A stretch of 29,703 nt of DNA. Source: Lysobacter_F sp035645555. Its GTDB lineage: Bacteria; Pseudomonadota; Gammaproteobacteria; Xanthomonadales; Xanthomonadaceae. The stretch's first letter is position 1, and every line of letters begins with the position of its first letter. A model generated the notes under the pieces. It was not told where the DNA came from, ran no database searches, and saw only the letters and a program-made list of their open reading frames with translations. This document shows positions 5,999 through 13,603 of the stretch, piece by piece. The translations under genes and the position numbers were made by a program. The DNA lies in contig DASQMI010000032.1 of the NCBI GenBank assembly GCA_035645555.1, positions 1 through 29,703 of the forward strand, in the 5' to 3' direction.

Positions 5999-8179
5999 AT
6001 GACGCCCGTTCGTCCCGCATTCGGAACGCCCGCGACCGTCGCCGACCGCTTCGGCGACGTACCGGACTACGTGCGCGACCTGCTGCGGGCGGCCGACTAC
6101 CTCCCCGACGACCAGCGCGAGCGGCTCAGGCGCGCCTGGGAGATCGGCGCTTCCGCCCATGCCGGCCAGACCCGCAAGTCGGGCGAGCCGTACATCACCC
6201 ATCCGGTCGCGGTGGCACAGGTGCTGGCCGAGCAGGGGCTGGACGCGGAGACGCTGATCGCCGCGATCCTGCACGACACGCTCGAGGACACCCCGCTCGG
6301 CCGCGAGGCGATCGCGCGCGAGTTCGGCGAAACCGTCGCCGAGCTGGTGGACGGCGTCACCAAGCTGGACAAGCTGCAGTTCCGCGACCGCCAGGAGGCC
6401 GCGGCGGAAAGCTTCCGCAAGATGATGCTGGCGATGTCGCGCGACCTGCGCGTCATCCTGATCAAGCTCGCCGACCGCCTGCACAACATGCGCACGCTCG
6501 GCGCGCAGGGCACCGAGGCGCGCAAGCGGATTGCCCGCGAGACGCTGGAGATCTACGCGCCGATCGCGCAGCGGCTGGGTATGAATCTGTTCAAGGCCGA
6601 GCTGCAGGATCTCGGTTTCCGCGCGCTGCATCCGTTGCGCCACGCGGTGATCGCGCGCCGCATCCGCAGCCAGCCGGTGGTGCGCCGGCAGGCGATGATC
6701 CAGATCGAAGCGGCGCTCGCGCAGAGGCTGGCGAAAGAGAAGCTGCAGCACCGGCTGGTGAGCCGGGTGAAGTCGCCGTGGAGCATCTATTCGAAGATGC
6801 GCGCCGAGCACAAGAGCTTCAACCAGGTGATGGACGTGTTCGGCTTCCGGATCGTGGTGCGCACGGTGGCCGACTGCTACCACGCACTCGGCGTGGTGCA
6901 CGCGACCTACAAGCCGCTGGATTCGCGCTTTCGCGACTTTATCGCCATTCCCAAGGCCAACGGCTACCAGTCGCTGCACACCGTGCTGTTCGGGCCCTAC
7001 GGCTCGCCGGTGGAAGTGCAGATCCGCACCGAGGAGATGGACCTGATCGCCGAGCGCGGGATCGCCGCGCACTGGTCGTACAAGTCTGGCGGCCAGGCGC
7101 CGACCAGCGCGCAGAGTCGCGCGCAGGGCTGGATCGCCGGCCTGATCGAGGCGCAGCGCTCGGCGAGCTCGTCGCTGGAGTTCCTCGAGAACGTCAAGGT
7201 CGACCTGTTCCCGGACGAGGTCTACCTGTTCACCCCGAAGGGCGACATCCTGGCGCTGCCGCGCAATGCCACCGCGCTTGATTTCGCCTACGCGGTGCAC
7301 ACCGACGTCGGCAACCATGCGGTCGCCGCGCGCGTGGACGGCAAGCTCGCGCCGCTGCGCACCAAGCTCGCCAGCGGCCAGCGGGTGGAGATCATCACCG
7401 CGAAGTCCTCGACGCCGAAACCGCAGTGGCTGGAGTTCGTGGTCACTGGCAAAGCGCGCACCGCCATTCGCCAGCAACTCAAGCAGCTCGAGCACGAGGA
7501 CGCGGTGCAGCTGGGCCATCGCATGCTGGATCGCGCGCTGGAGGCGCTCGCCAGTTCGCTCGACCGCGTACCGGGGCAGCGGCTGGAGCACTACCTGGCC
7601 GAACACCGCTACCCGCGCCTGGAAGCGCTGCTCGCCGACATCGCGCTCGGCAACCGGATGCCGCAGCAGGTCGCGCAGGCGCTGGCGCGTGTGGAGAGCG
7701 CGCCGGCGCGCGCGCCGAAGCAGCGCCTGACCGTGTCGGAGGACAAGATCCTGATCACCGGCGCCGAGCGCGGCGTGATCAGCTTCGCCCACTGCTGCAT
7801 GCCGGTGCCGGGCGACGAGATCATGGGCTACCACACCACCGGCAAGGGCATCGTGGTCCACCGCCTGGACTGCAGCAACGTCATCGATTACCGCAAGTCG
7901 CCTGACCGCTGGGTGGCGATCGGCTGGGACCGCCGCGTGGCGGGCGACTTCGCCGCCGCTTTGCGCATCGAGGTCGACAACCGTCCGGGCGCACTCGCCC
8001 AGGTCGCAGCCGCGATCGCCGAGGCCGAGTCCAACATCGACCGCGTCGAATACCTGGAGCGCGACACGAACGTCGCGGTCATCAAATTTTCGATCGAGGT
8101 GTCCGACCGGCGCCATCTCGCCGACGTCATCCGTCGCGTGCGCCGGCTCGGCGTGGTGCTCGGCGTCCAGCGTCTGTAG
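5999..8179 (+). CDS. spoT: Bifunctional (p)ppGpp synthetase/hydrolase SpoT
   Basis: This 726-residue long RSH protein makes and degrades the stringent-response alarmone (p)ppGpp. The HD hydrolase domain is intact: H68 (YITHPVAVAQ), H92-D93 (ILHDTLEDT) and KLADRLHNMRTL. The synthetase domain follows, with SPWSIYSKM, the loop RFRDFIAIPKANGYQS (R310-D313) and VEVQIRT. A TGS domain (VYLFTPKGDILALP) comes next, then the Cys/His-containing CCMPVPGDEIMGY segment and a C-terminal ACT domain (IEVDNRPGALAQVAAAIAEA). The family RXKD motif that marks bifunctional enzymes is RFRD here, a Lys-to-Arg change. An intact HD site and the rpoZ neighbour support SpoT rather than RelA. The ATG has no Shine-Dalgarno sequence and is probably leaderless. 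Confidence 0.97.
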   Translation: MTPVRPAFGTPATVADRFGDVPDYVRDLLRAADYLPDDQRERLRRAWEIGASAHAGQTRKSGEPYITHPVAVAQVLAEQGLDAETLIAAILHDTLEDTPLGREAIAREFGETVAELVDGVTKLDKLQFRDRQEAAAESFRKMMLAMSRDLRVILIKLADRLHNMRTLGAQGTEARKRIARETLEIYAPIAQRLGMNLFKAELQDLGFRALHPLRHAVIARRIRSQPVVRRQAMIQIEAALAQRLAKEKLQHRLVSRVKSPWSIYSKMRAEHKSFNQVMDVFGFRIVVRTVADCYHALGVVHATYKPLDSRFRDFIAIPKANGYQSLHTVLFGPYGSPVEVQIRTEEMDLIAERGIAAHWSYKSGGQAPTSAQSRAQGWIAGLIEAQRSASSSLEFLENVKVDLFPDEVYLFTPKGDILALPRNATALDFAYAVHTDVGNHAVAARVDGKLAPLRTKLASGQRVEIITAKSSTPKPQWLEFVVTGKARTAIRQQLKQLEHEDAVQLGHRMLDRALEALASSLDRVPGQRLEHYLAEHRYPRLEALLADIALGNRMPQQVAQALARVESAPARAPKQRLTVSEDKILITGAERGVISFAHCCMPVPGDEIMGYHTTGKGIVVHRLDCSNVIDYRKSPDRWVAIGWDRRVAGDFAAALRIEVDNRPGALAQVAAAIAEAESNIDRVEYLERDTNVAVIKFSIEVSDRRHLADVIRRVRRLGVVLGVQRL

Positions 8180-8260
8180 GACGCGCGGCCCGCAGCGTTG
8201 CGCGTGCGCGGCGAATTCCGAGCGGCGCGTGCAGACGAGGCCGAAGCGCCACGCGGGCGG

Positions 8261-8277
8261 CGTCGATAGAATCGACG
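8261..8277 (+). promoter_or_regulatory. 17-bp dyad covering the predicted ridA -10
   Basis: CGTCGAT-AGA-ATCGACG is a perfect inverted repeat with 7-bp arms. It contains TAGAAT (8267-8272), the best -10 upstream of ridA. No good -35 is seen 17 bp upstream. Start would be near 8279, a 24-base leader. A dyad centred on a -10 is the classic position for a repressor site. Confidence 0.5.
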
Positions 8278-8302
8278 TCCGACCGATCCCAGGACCCCTG
8301 AC

Positions 8303-8686
8303 ATGCCGCGCGACATCATTCATACCGACCAGGCCCCCGCCGCGATCGGCCCGTATTCGCAGGCGGTGCGCGTCGGCGACACCGTCTACCTGTCCGGGCA
8401 GATCGCGCTCGATCCGGCGACCGGCCTGCTGGTCGAAGGCGACGTCGCGCAGCAGGCGCGGCGCGCGTTCGCCAACCTGCGCGCGGTGTGCGAGGCGGCC
8501 GGCGGCTCGCTCGACCGGGTCGTTCGGCTCGGGCTCTACCTGACCGACATGGACGACTTCGCCGCGGTCAACGCGGTGATGGGCGACCTGTTCCGCGCGC
8601 CGTTCCCGGCGCGCTCCACCGTGGCGGTGGCCGCGCTGCCGCGCGGCGCGCGGTTCGAGGTCGACGCGGTGATGGTGCTCGACTGA
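8303..8686 (+). CDS. ridA: RidA family enamine/imine deaminase
   Basis: The 127-residue Rid protein hydrolyses reactive 2-aminoacrylate and related enamine/imine intermediates made by PLP enzymes such as threonine dehydratase. It protects other PLP enzymes. Family segments are AAIGPYSQAVRVGDTVYLSGQI, where the Gly-Pro-Tyr-Ser motif sits early, then ALDPATG, QQARRAFANLRAV and LGLYLTDMDDFAAVN. The final PARSTVAVAALPRGARFEVDAV contains the substrate-carboxylate Arg of active RidA proteins. Length equals E. coli RidA (128). AGGA lies about 10 bases upstream of the ATG. Location between spoT and recG is common in this order; the stop is 2 bases before the recG ATG, so the two are cotranscribed. 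Confidence 0.95.
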   Translation: MPRDIIHTDQAPAAIGPYSQAVRVGDTVYLSGQIALDPATGLLVEGDVAQQARRAFANLRAVCEAAGGSLDRVVRLGLYLTDMDDFAAVNAVMGDLFRAPFPARSTVAVAALPRGARFEVDAVMVLD

Positions 8687-8688
8687 GG

Positions 8689-10794
8689 ATGCCGCGTCCG
8701 GCCAGGCCCGCGCCGGCGTTGGCGGCGGTCGGCGAGACGCCGCTGACCGCGCTTCCCGGCTGCGGGCCGAAGCTGGCCGAGAAGCTCGCCGCGCGCGGGC
8801 TGGTCACCCTGCAGGACCTGTGGCTGCTGCTGCCGCGCGGCTACGAGGACCGCACCCGGCTCACGCCGATCCGCGATTTGCAGCCCGGCCAGCCGGCGCA
8901 GGTCGAGGGCCGGGTCGAGGCCGTCGAGCGCGGGTTCCGTTACCGGCCGATGCTGCGGGTGGCGATCGGCGACGACTCACGCGGCACGCTGGTGCTGCGC
9001 TTCTTCCACTTCCGCAGCACCCAGGTGGCGCAATTCCAGGTCGGACGGCGGGTGCGCTGCTTCGGCACGCCGCGCCTGGGCGCGCAGGGCGTGGAGATCG
9101 TGCATCCCAGCTATCGCGTGCTCGACGACGAGGATGCGCCGCTCAGCGACCGGCTCGATCCGGTATATCCCGCGCTCGAAGGCGTCGGTGCGGGTTCGCT
9201 GCGCCGGCTGATCGCGCTCGCGCTCGACCGGCTACCCGACGACGACGCGCTGGAACTGTTGCCGGCACCGCTGCGTGCCTCGCTCGCGCTGCCGTCGCTG
9301 CGGCAGGCGCTGCTGACCGTGCACCGGCCGGCGCTCGAGGACGACGTGGTCGCGCTGCAGGCCGGCACGCACCCGGCGCAGCGGCGGCTGGCGTTGGAGG
9401 AACTGCTGGCGCATCACCTCAGCCTGCGTCGCCAGCGTCTGGCGCAGCAGGCGCACCACGCGCCGCCGCTGGCCGACGAGCGCATGGCGAAGGCGCTCGA
9501 ACGCGCGCTGCCGTTCGCGCTGACCGGCGCGCAGCGGCGCGTGTTCGAGGAAATCCGCGCCGACCTGGCGCAGCCGCGACCGATGCTGCGGCTGGTGCAG
9601 GGCGACGTCGGCAGCGGCAAGACCGTGGTCGCCGCGCTCGCGGCGATGCTCGCGGTCGCCGCCGGCAAGCAGGCGGCGCTGATGGCGCCGACCGAACTGC
9701 TGGCCGAACAGCACCTCAACAACCTGCGCGGCTGGCTGGCGCCGCTCGGTGTGCGGGTGGAATGGCTGGCCGGCAAGGTGACCGGGCGCGCGCGCAAACA
9801 GGCGCTCGATGGGGTCGCCTCCGGCGAGGCGCAGGTGGTGGTCGGCACCCACGCGCTGATGCAGGAGGGCGTGGCGTTCCGCGATCTCGCGCTCGCCATC
9901 GTCGACGAGCAGCACCGCTTCGGCGTGCACCAGCGGCTGGCGTTACGCGACAAGGGCGCCGGCGGCGACGGCGTGCCGCACCAACTGGTGATGACCGCCA
10001 CGCCGATTCCGCGCACCCTGGCGATGGCCGCGTATGCCGACCTCGATGTCTCGGCGATCGACGAGCTGCCGCCCGGGCGCACGCCGGTGCAGACGGTGGC
10101 GCTCAGCGCCGAACGCCGTCCGGAACTGATCGAGCGCATCCGCCGCGCCTGCGCGGAAGGACGTCAGGCGTACTGGGTCTGCACCCTGATCGACGATTCC
10201 GACGAGGTGGTGGCGCAGGCCGCGCAAAGCACGTTCGAGGAGCTGTCCAAGCGGCTGCCCGGCCTGCGCGTCGGCCTGGTGCACGGGCGAATGAAGGCCG
10301 CCGAGAAGCAGACCGCGATGCGCGCGTTCAAGGACGGCGCGATCGACCTGCTGGTGGCGACCACGGTGATCGAGGTCGGCGTCGACGTGCCGAACGCGTC
10401 GCTGATGATCATCGAGAATGCCGAGCGCCTCGGGCTCGCGCAGCTGCACCAGCTGCGCGGCCGGGTCGGGCGCGGCAGTGCGGCGTCGAGCTGCGTGCTG
10501 CTGTACCAGCCGCCACTGTCGGCGCTGGCGAAGGAGCGGCTGGAGACGATGCGGCAGACCCACGACGGTTTCCTGATCGCCGAGAAGGACCTCGCGCTAC
10601 GCGGTCCCGGCGAGCTGCTCGGCACGCGCCAGACCGGCCTGGCCAGCTTCCGGGTTGCCGACCTGGCGCGCGATGCCGTGCTGCTGCCGCAGGTGCAGCG
10701 CATCGGCGAGCAGCTGCTGGCGCAGTCGCCCGAGATCGCCGAACGCGTGGTCGCGCGCTGGGTCGGAGGCGCTGTGCGCTACGCGGGTGCCTGA
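8689..10794 (+). CDS. recG: RecG, ATP-dependent branch-migration helicase
   Basis: This 701-residue superfamily 2 helicase rewinds and reverses stalled forks and processes branched recombination intermediates. The N-terminal wedge/OB domain is visible (LTALPGCGPKLAEKLAARG, then LLPRGYEDRT and VEGRVEAVERG). The helicase core has Walker A GDVGSGKT at 305-312, Walker B DEQH at 406-409, the TATPIPRTLAM motif and VHGRMKAAEK. VATTVIEVGVDVPNA and QLRGRVGRG follow in the second RecA domain. The TRG region DGFLIAEKDLALRGPGELLGTRQTG closes the protein. Length matches E. coli (693). The ATG is 2 bases after ridA's stop and has no clear Shine-Dalgarno sequence of its own, so translation probably depends on ridA. 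Confidence 0.97.
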   Translation: MPRPARPAPALAAVGETPLTALPGCGPKLAEKLAARGLVTLQDLWLLLPRGYEDRTRLTPIRDLQPGQPAQVEGRVEAVERGFRYRPMLRVAIGDDSRGTLVLRFFHFRSTQVAQFQVGRRVRCFGTPRLGAQGVEIVHPSYRVLDDEDAPLSDRLDPVYPALEGVGAGSLRRLIALALDRLPDDDALELLPAPLRASLALPSLRQALLTVHRPALEDDVVALQAGTHPAQRRLALEELLAHHLSLRRQRLAQQAHHAPPLADERMAKALERALPFALTGAQRRVFEEIRADLAQPRPMLRLVQGDVGSGKTVVAALAAMLAVAAGKQAALMAPTELLAEQHLNNLRGWLAPLGVRVEWLAGKVTGRARKQALDGVASGEAQVVVGTHALMQEGVAFRDLALAIVDEQHRFGVHQRLALRDKGAGGDGVPHQLVMTATPIPRTLAMAAYADLDVSAIDELPPGRTPVQTVALSAERRPELIERIRRACAEGRQAYWVCTLIDDSDEVVAQAAQSTFEELSKRLPGLRVGLVHGRMKAAEKQTAMRAFKDGAIDLLVATTVIEVGVDVPNASLMIIENAERLGLAQLHQLRGRVGRGSAASSCVLLYQPPLSALAKERLETMRQTHDGFLIAEKDLALRGPGELLGTRQTGLASFRVADLARDAVLLPQVQRIGEQLLAQSPEIAERVVARWVGGAVRYAGA

Positions 10795-10815
10795 GCGCGC
10801 CGCCGGCGATTGCCG

Positions 10816-10821
10816 GATAAT
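10816..10821 (+). promoter_or_regulatory. -10 element predicting a leaderless nucleoside hydrolase mRNA
   Basis: GATAAT at 10816-10821 is followed by six bases and then the ATG at 10828, the same geometry as at spoT. No convincing -35 lies 16-18 bp upstream. No Shine-Dalgarno sequence precedes the ATG. Confidence 0.4.
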
Positions 10822-10827
10822 CGCCCG

Positions 10828-11766
10828 ATGACCGCCGAACGCATCCCGCTCCTGATCGACACCGACCCCGGCGTGGACGACGCACTGGCGCTGCTGATGG
10901 CGTTTGCCGATCCGAACCACCGCGTGGTCGGCCTGACCATCGCCGCCGGCAACGTCGGACTCGACCACACCGTGCGCAATGCGCTGAAGCTGTGCGAGGT
11001 CAGCGGCGTGGACGTGCCGGTGTTCGCCGGCTGCGAGGCCCCGCTGCTGCACCCGGCGCGCGATGCCGCCTACGTGCACGGCCGCGACGGCTTCGGCGAC
11101 ACCGGTTACGCCGCGCCGGCGCGCAGCGCACAGGCCGAGCACGCGGCGCTGGCGATCCTGCGGCTGTCGCATGAGTACGCCGGCCGCCTGCTGCTGGTGG
11201 CGCTCGGTCCGCTGACCAACCTCGCGGTCGCGCTCAAGCTCGATCCGACCCTGCCGCAGCGGGTCGCCCGGCTGGTGGTGATGGGCGGCGCCGTGACCGG
11301 CCACGGCAACATCACCCCCGCGGCGGAGTTCAACGTCGCGTTCGACCCGGAGGCGGCGCATCTGGTGTTCGAGGCGTTCCCGGCGTTCGACCTGGTCGAC
11401 TGGGAGGCGGTGATGGCGCACGGCTTCCCGCATGCCGATTTCGAGCGCTGGCTCGGTGCGGACTCGCCGCGCGCGCGCTTCTACGACGCGATCTCGCGCC
11501 AGACCCGGGCCTGGGCCGCCGACCGCCGCGGCGACCGCTGGCATTCCGCCGACGCGCTGGCGATGGCGCATGCGCTGGCGCCGGAGGGCGCACGTGAGGT
11601 GCTGGCGCGGCCGGTGGCGGTCGAGCTGGCCGGGGTCCACACCCGCGGCGCCACGGTGGTGGACTGGCGGCGCGAGGGTGGACGCCCGGACAACGCCCGG
11701 ATCGTCATGCGCTACGACCAGGCCGCGTTCGAGCAACGGATTCAGGCCGCGCTGGCCGCCCGCTGA
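10828..11766 (+). CDS. Inosine-uridine preferring nucleoside hydrolase family protein
   Basis: This 312-residue protein of the IU-NH superfamily cleaves the N-glycosidic bond of ribonucleosides to base plus ribose, for salvage. The calcium-binding signature DTDPGVDDALAL (D11, D13, D17, D18) is intact. GNVGLDHTVRNALKL, HGRDGFGDTG, LVALGPLTNLAVAL, VVMGGAVTGHGNITPAAEFN with FDPEAA, and HSADALAMA (H239, D242) follow. All expected metal ligands seem present. The family length is 310-330. Substrate range (purine, pyrimidine or both) cannot be read from the sequence. An upstream in-frame ATG at 10810 exists but would place the -10-like GATAAT inside the gene. The gene follows recG by 33 bp and precedes rpmE2, which has its own promoter. 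Confidence 0.93.
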   Translation: MTAERIPLLIDTDPGVDDALALLMAFADPNHRVVGLTIAAGNVGLDHTVRNALKLCEVSGVDVPVFAGCEAPLLHPARDAAYVHGRDGFGDTGYAAPARSAQAEHAALAILRLSHEYAGRLLLVALGPLTNLAVALKLDPTLPQRVARLVVMGGAVTGHGNITPAAEFNVAFDPEAAHLVFEAFPAFDLVDWEAVMAHGFPHADFERWLGADSPRARFYDAISRQTRAWAADRRGDRWHSADALAMAHALAPEGAREVLARPVAVELAGVHTRGATVVDWRREGGRPDNARIVMRYDQAAFEQRIQAALAAR

Positions 11767-11774
11767 GCCCCGGC

Positions 11775-11804
11775 TTGCGGCCCAGCCCCCCGGGCGGCTA
11801 GACT
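11775..11804 (+). promoter_or_regulatory. Promoter for rpmE2
   Basis: TTGCGG (11775-11780), 18-bp spacer, TAGACT (11799-11804). Start near 11811 gives a leader of about 26 bases. The -10 is part of an 11-bp palindrome GCTAG-A-CTAGC (11797-11807). No zinc-regulator box can be named with confidence. Confidence 0.5.
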
Positions 11805-11836
11805 AGCGCGCTTCCTCTGCAGCATCTGGCACCGCC

Positions 11837-12082
11837 ATGAAAGCCGGCATCCATCCCGATTACCGCGAAGTCGTGTTCCAGGACGTGACCACCGACTTCG
11901 CGTTCCTGACCCGCTCCACGCTCAACAGCAAGGAGACGGTGAAGTGGACCGACGGCAAGGAGTACCCCCTGATCAAGGTGGAAATCTCCTCGGCCTCGCA
12001 TCCGTTCTATACCGGCCAGCACAAGATCGTCGACACGACCGGTCGCGTCGACAAGTTCCGCAAGCGCTACGCGCAGAAGTAA
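11837..12082 (+). CDS. rpmE2: Ribosomal protein L31, type B (zinc-free)
   Basis: The 81-residue protein begins MKAGIHPDYREVVFQDV and has SKETVKWTDGKEYPLIKVEISS, then HPFYTGQHKIVDTTGRVDKF and a basic end. This is the L31B (YkgM-like) form of the bridge protein between 50S and 30S subunits. The sequence contains no cysteine, so it lacks the CxxC zinc site of L31A. In bacteria with both forms, Zur usually induces the C-minus form when zinc is scarce. In Xanthomonadales the B form is the normal neighbour of this region. Whether a zinc-binding paralogue exists elsewhere cannot be told. There is no clear Shine-Dalgarno sequence. A hairpin terminator follows 20 bp after the stop. Confidence 0.96.
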   Translation: MKAGIHPDYREVVFQDVTTDFAFLTRSTLNSKETVKWTDGKEYPLIKVEISSASHPFYTGQHKIVDTTGRVDKFRKRYAQK

Positions 12083-12102
12083 GCGGCACTGCCGGTGCAT
12101 CT

Positions 12103-12134
12103 CGACGGCCGCCTCCGGGCGGCCGTCGTCGTTT
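12103..12134 (+). terminator. Intrinsic terminator after rpmE2
   Basis: CGACGGCCGCC (12103-12113) pairs perfectly with GGCGGCCGTCG (12118-12128) around TCCG, giving an 11-bp stem. TCGTTT follows, a short T-run. Confidence 0.7.
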
Positions 12135-12196
12135 CCGCGGCACCGTTTCGTGCCACGCATCGTCCGAAAGGCCCAGGGGCCCGCACCGTTGTGCTG

Positions 12197-12205
12197 TGTG
12201 ATAAT
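12197..12205 (+). promoter_or_regulatory. Extended -10 promoter for gltA
   Basis: TGTGATAAT (TG-n-GATAAT) is a strong extended -10 with no recognisable -35 at the right distance. Start near 12212 gives a leader of about 74 bases to the GTG with a good ribosome-binding site. Confidence 0.5.
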
Positions 12206-12285
12206 TGGCGGCTCGCGGTGACCCGCCGCGCCCCATGTCCACGCGCCAGCGCCCGCGCCGCGCGCAACCCCCCGAGGAGTGCCCC

Positions 12286-13596
12286 GTGTCTTCCAACGAC
12301 AACGCCCAGTCCCGCCTCGAGCAGGCCGTTCTGGCCGCCGGTGACAAGAACGTCTCGCTGCCGGTGCGGTATCCGACGCTCGGCGCGCCGTGCATCGACA
12401 TCGGCAAGCTGCCGGCGGGCACCGGCTGCTTCACCTACGACCCGGGCTTCACCGCGACCGCCAGCTGCAAGTCGGCGATCACCTACATCGACGGCGATGC
12501 GGGCGTGTTGCTGTACCGTGGCTACCCGATCGAGCAGCTCGCCGAGCAGTCGAGCTTCCTCGAGGTCGCCTACCTGCTGATGCACGGCGATCTGCCGAAC
12601 CGCGACCAGTTCGCCAAGTTCGAGCATGAGGTGACGCATCACACGATGATGCACGAGGCGTTCCGCACGTTCCTGTACGGCTTCCGCCACGACGCGCATC
12701 CGATGGCGATGCTGGTGGGCATGCTCGGCTCGATGGCGAGCTTCTACCACAACACGCTCGACCTCGATGACGCCGAGCAGCGCCGCCTCGCCGCGATCCG
12801 CCTGATCGCCAAGGTGCCGACCATCGCTGCGGCGTGCTACCGCTATTCGATCGGCTGGCCGATCCGCTATCCGAAGAACTCGCTCGAGTACACCACGCGC
12901 TTCCTGCACATGATGAAGGAAGTGCCGGCCGAGCCGCTGGAGCTCAATCCGGTCGCCGCCAAGGCGCTCGACCTGCTGTTCATCCTGCACGCCGACCACG
13001 AGCAAAACGCCTCGACCTCGACCGTGCGCCTGGTCGGTTCCACCGGCGCCAACCCGTACGCGTGCGTCGCCGCCGGCGTCGCCGCGCTGTGGGGACCGGC
13101 GCACGGTGGCGCGAACGAGGCGGTGCTGAAGATGCTCGCCGAGATCGGCCGCCCCGAAAACGTGCAGAAGGCGGTCGACAAGGCCAAGGACAAGGAGTCG
13201 GGCTTCCGCCTGATGGGCTTCGGCCACCGCGTCTACAAGAACTTCGATCCGCGCGCGAAGATCATCCGCGCGATGTGCCACAAGGTGCTCGAGGAACTCG
13301 GCATCAACGATCCGCTGCTGGAAGTGGCGATGCGGCTGGAAGAGGCCGCGCTGAAGGACGAGTACTTCGTGCAGCGCAAGCTGTATCCGAACGTCGACTT
13401 CTACAGCGGCATCATCTACAAGGCGCTCGGCATCCCGGTGGAAATGTTCACCGTGATGTTCGCGATCGCGCGCACTGCCGGCTGGGTCAGCCACTGGCTG
13501 GAACAGCAGGAGGATCCGGAGAACAAGATCGGCCGTCCGCGGCAGATCTACACCGGCTCGGCACAGCGCGACTACGTGCCCGCCGACCGCCGCTGA
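12286..13596 (+). CDS. gltA: Type II citrate synthase
   Basis: This 436-residue hexamer-type (proteobacterial) citrate synthase condenses acetyl-CoA and oxaloacetate to citrate at the entry to the TCA cycle. Catalytic residues are H273 (GPAHGGANE), H314 (FGHRVYK) and D371 (NVDFYSG). Each is shifted by nine from E. coli H264, H305 and D362, so spacing is fully conserved. HADHEQNASTSTVR, GFTATASCKSAITYIDG with GVLLYRGYPIEQLA, and the end GRPRQIYTG are also typical. The start is the GTG at 12286, with GAGGAG six bases upstream. An in-frame ATG at 12235 would add 17 Arg/Pro-rich residues with no similarity to the family. An 11-bp hairpin terminator follows 30 bp after the stop. Confidence 0.98.
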   Translation: MSSNDNAQSRLEQAVLAAGDKNVSLPVRYPTLGAPCIDIGKLPAGTGCFTYDPGFTATASCKSAITYIDGDAGVLLYRGYPIEQLAEQSSFLEVAYLLMHGDLPNRDQFAKFEHEVTHHTMMHEAFRTFLYGFRHDAHPMAMLVGMLGSMASFYHNTLDLDDAEQRRLAAIRLIAKVPTIAAACYRYSIGWPIRYPKNSLEYTTRFLHMMKEVPAEPLELNPVAAKALDLLFILHADHEQNASTSTVRLVGSTGANPYACVAAGVAALWGPAHGGANEAVLKMLAEIGRPENVQKAVDKAKDKESGFRLMGFGHRVYKNFDPRAKIIRAMCHKVLEELGINDPLLEVAMRLEEAALKDEYFVQRKLYPNVDFYSGIIYKALGIPVEMFTVMFAIARTAGWVSHWLEQQEDPENKIGRPRQIYTGSAQRDYVPADRR

Positions 13597-13603
13597 GAGC
13601 CCG

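Noticed and set aside
5636..8323. 895-codon open frame antisense to spoT
   Set aside because: It mirrors the real gene in a GC-rich genome, is rich in Arg/His/Ala/Gln, and has no family motifs; spoT on the other strand is certain.
11797..11807. 11-bp palindrome GCTAG-A-CTAGC as an rpmE2 operator (Zur box)
   Set aside because: It is short, arises largely from the -10 sequence, and does not resemble the longer AT-rich Zur sites I know.
12235..12285. ATG 17 codons upstream as the gltA start
   Set aside because: The added residues are Arg/Pro-rich and not family-like; GAGGAG sits at ideal distance from the GTG at 12286.
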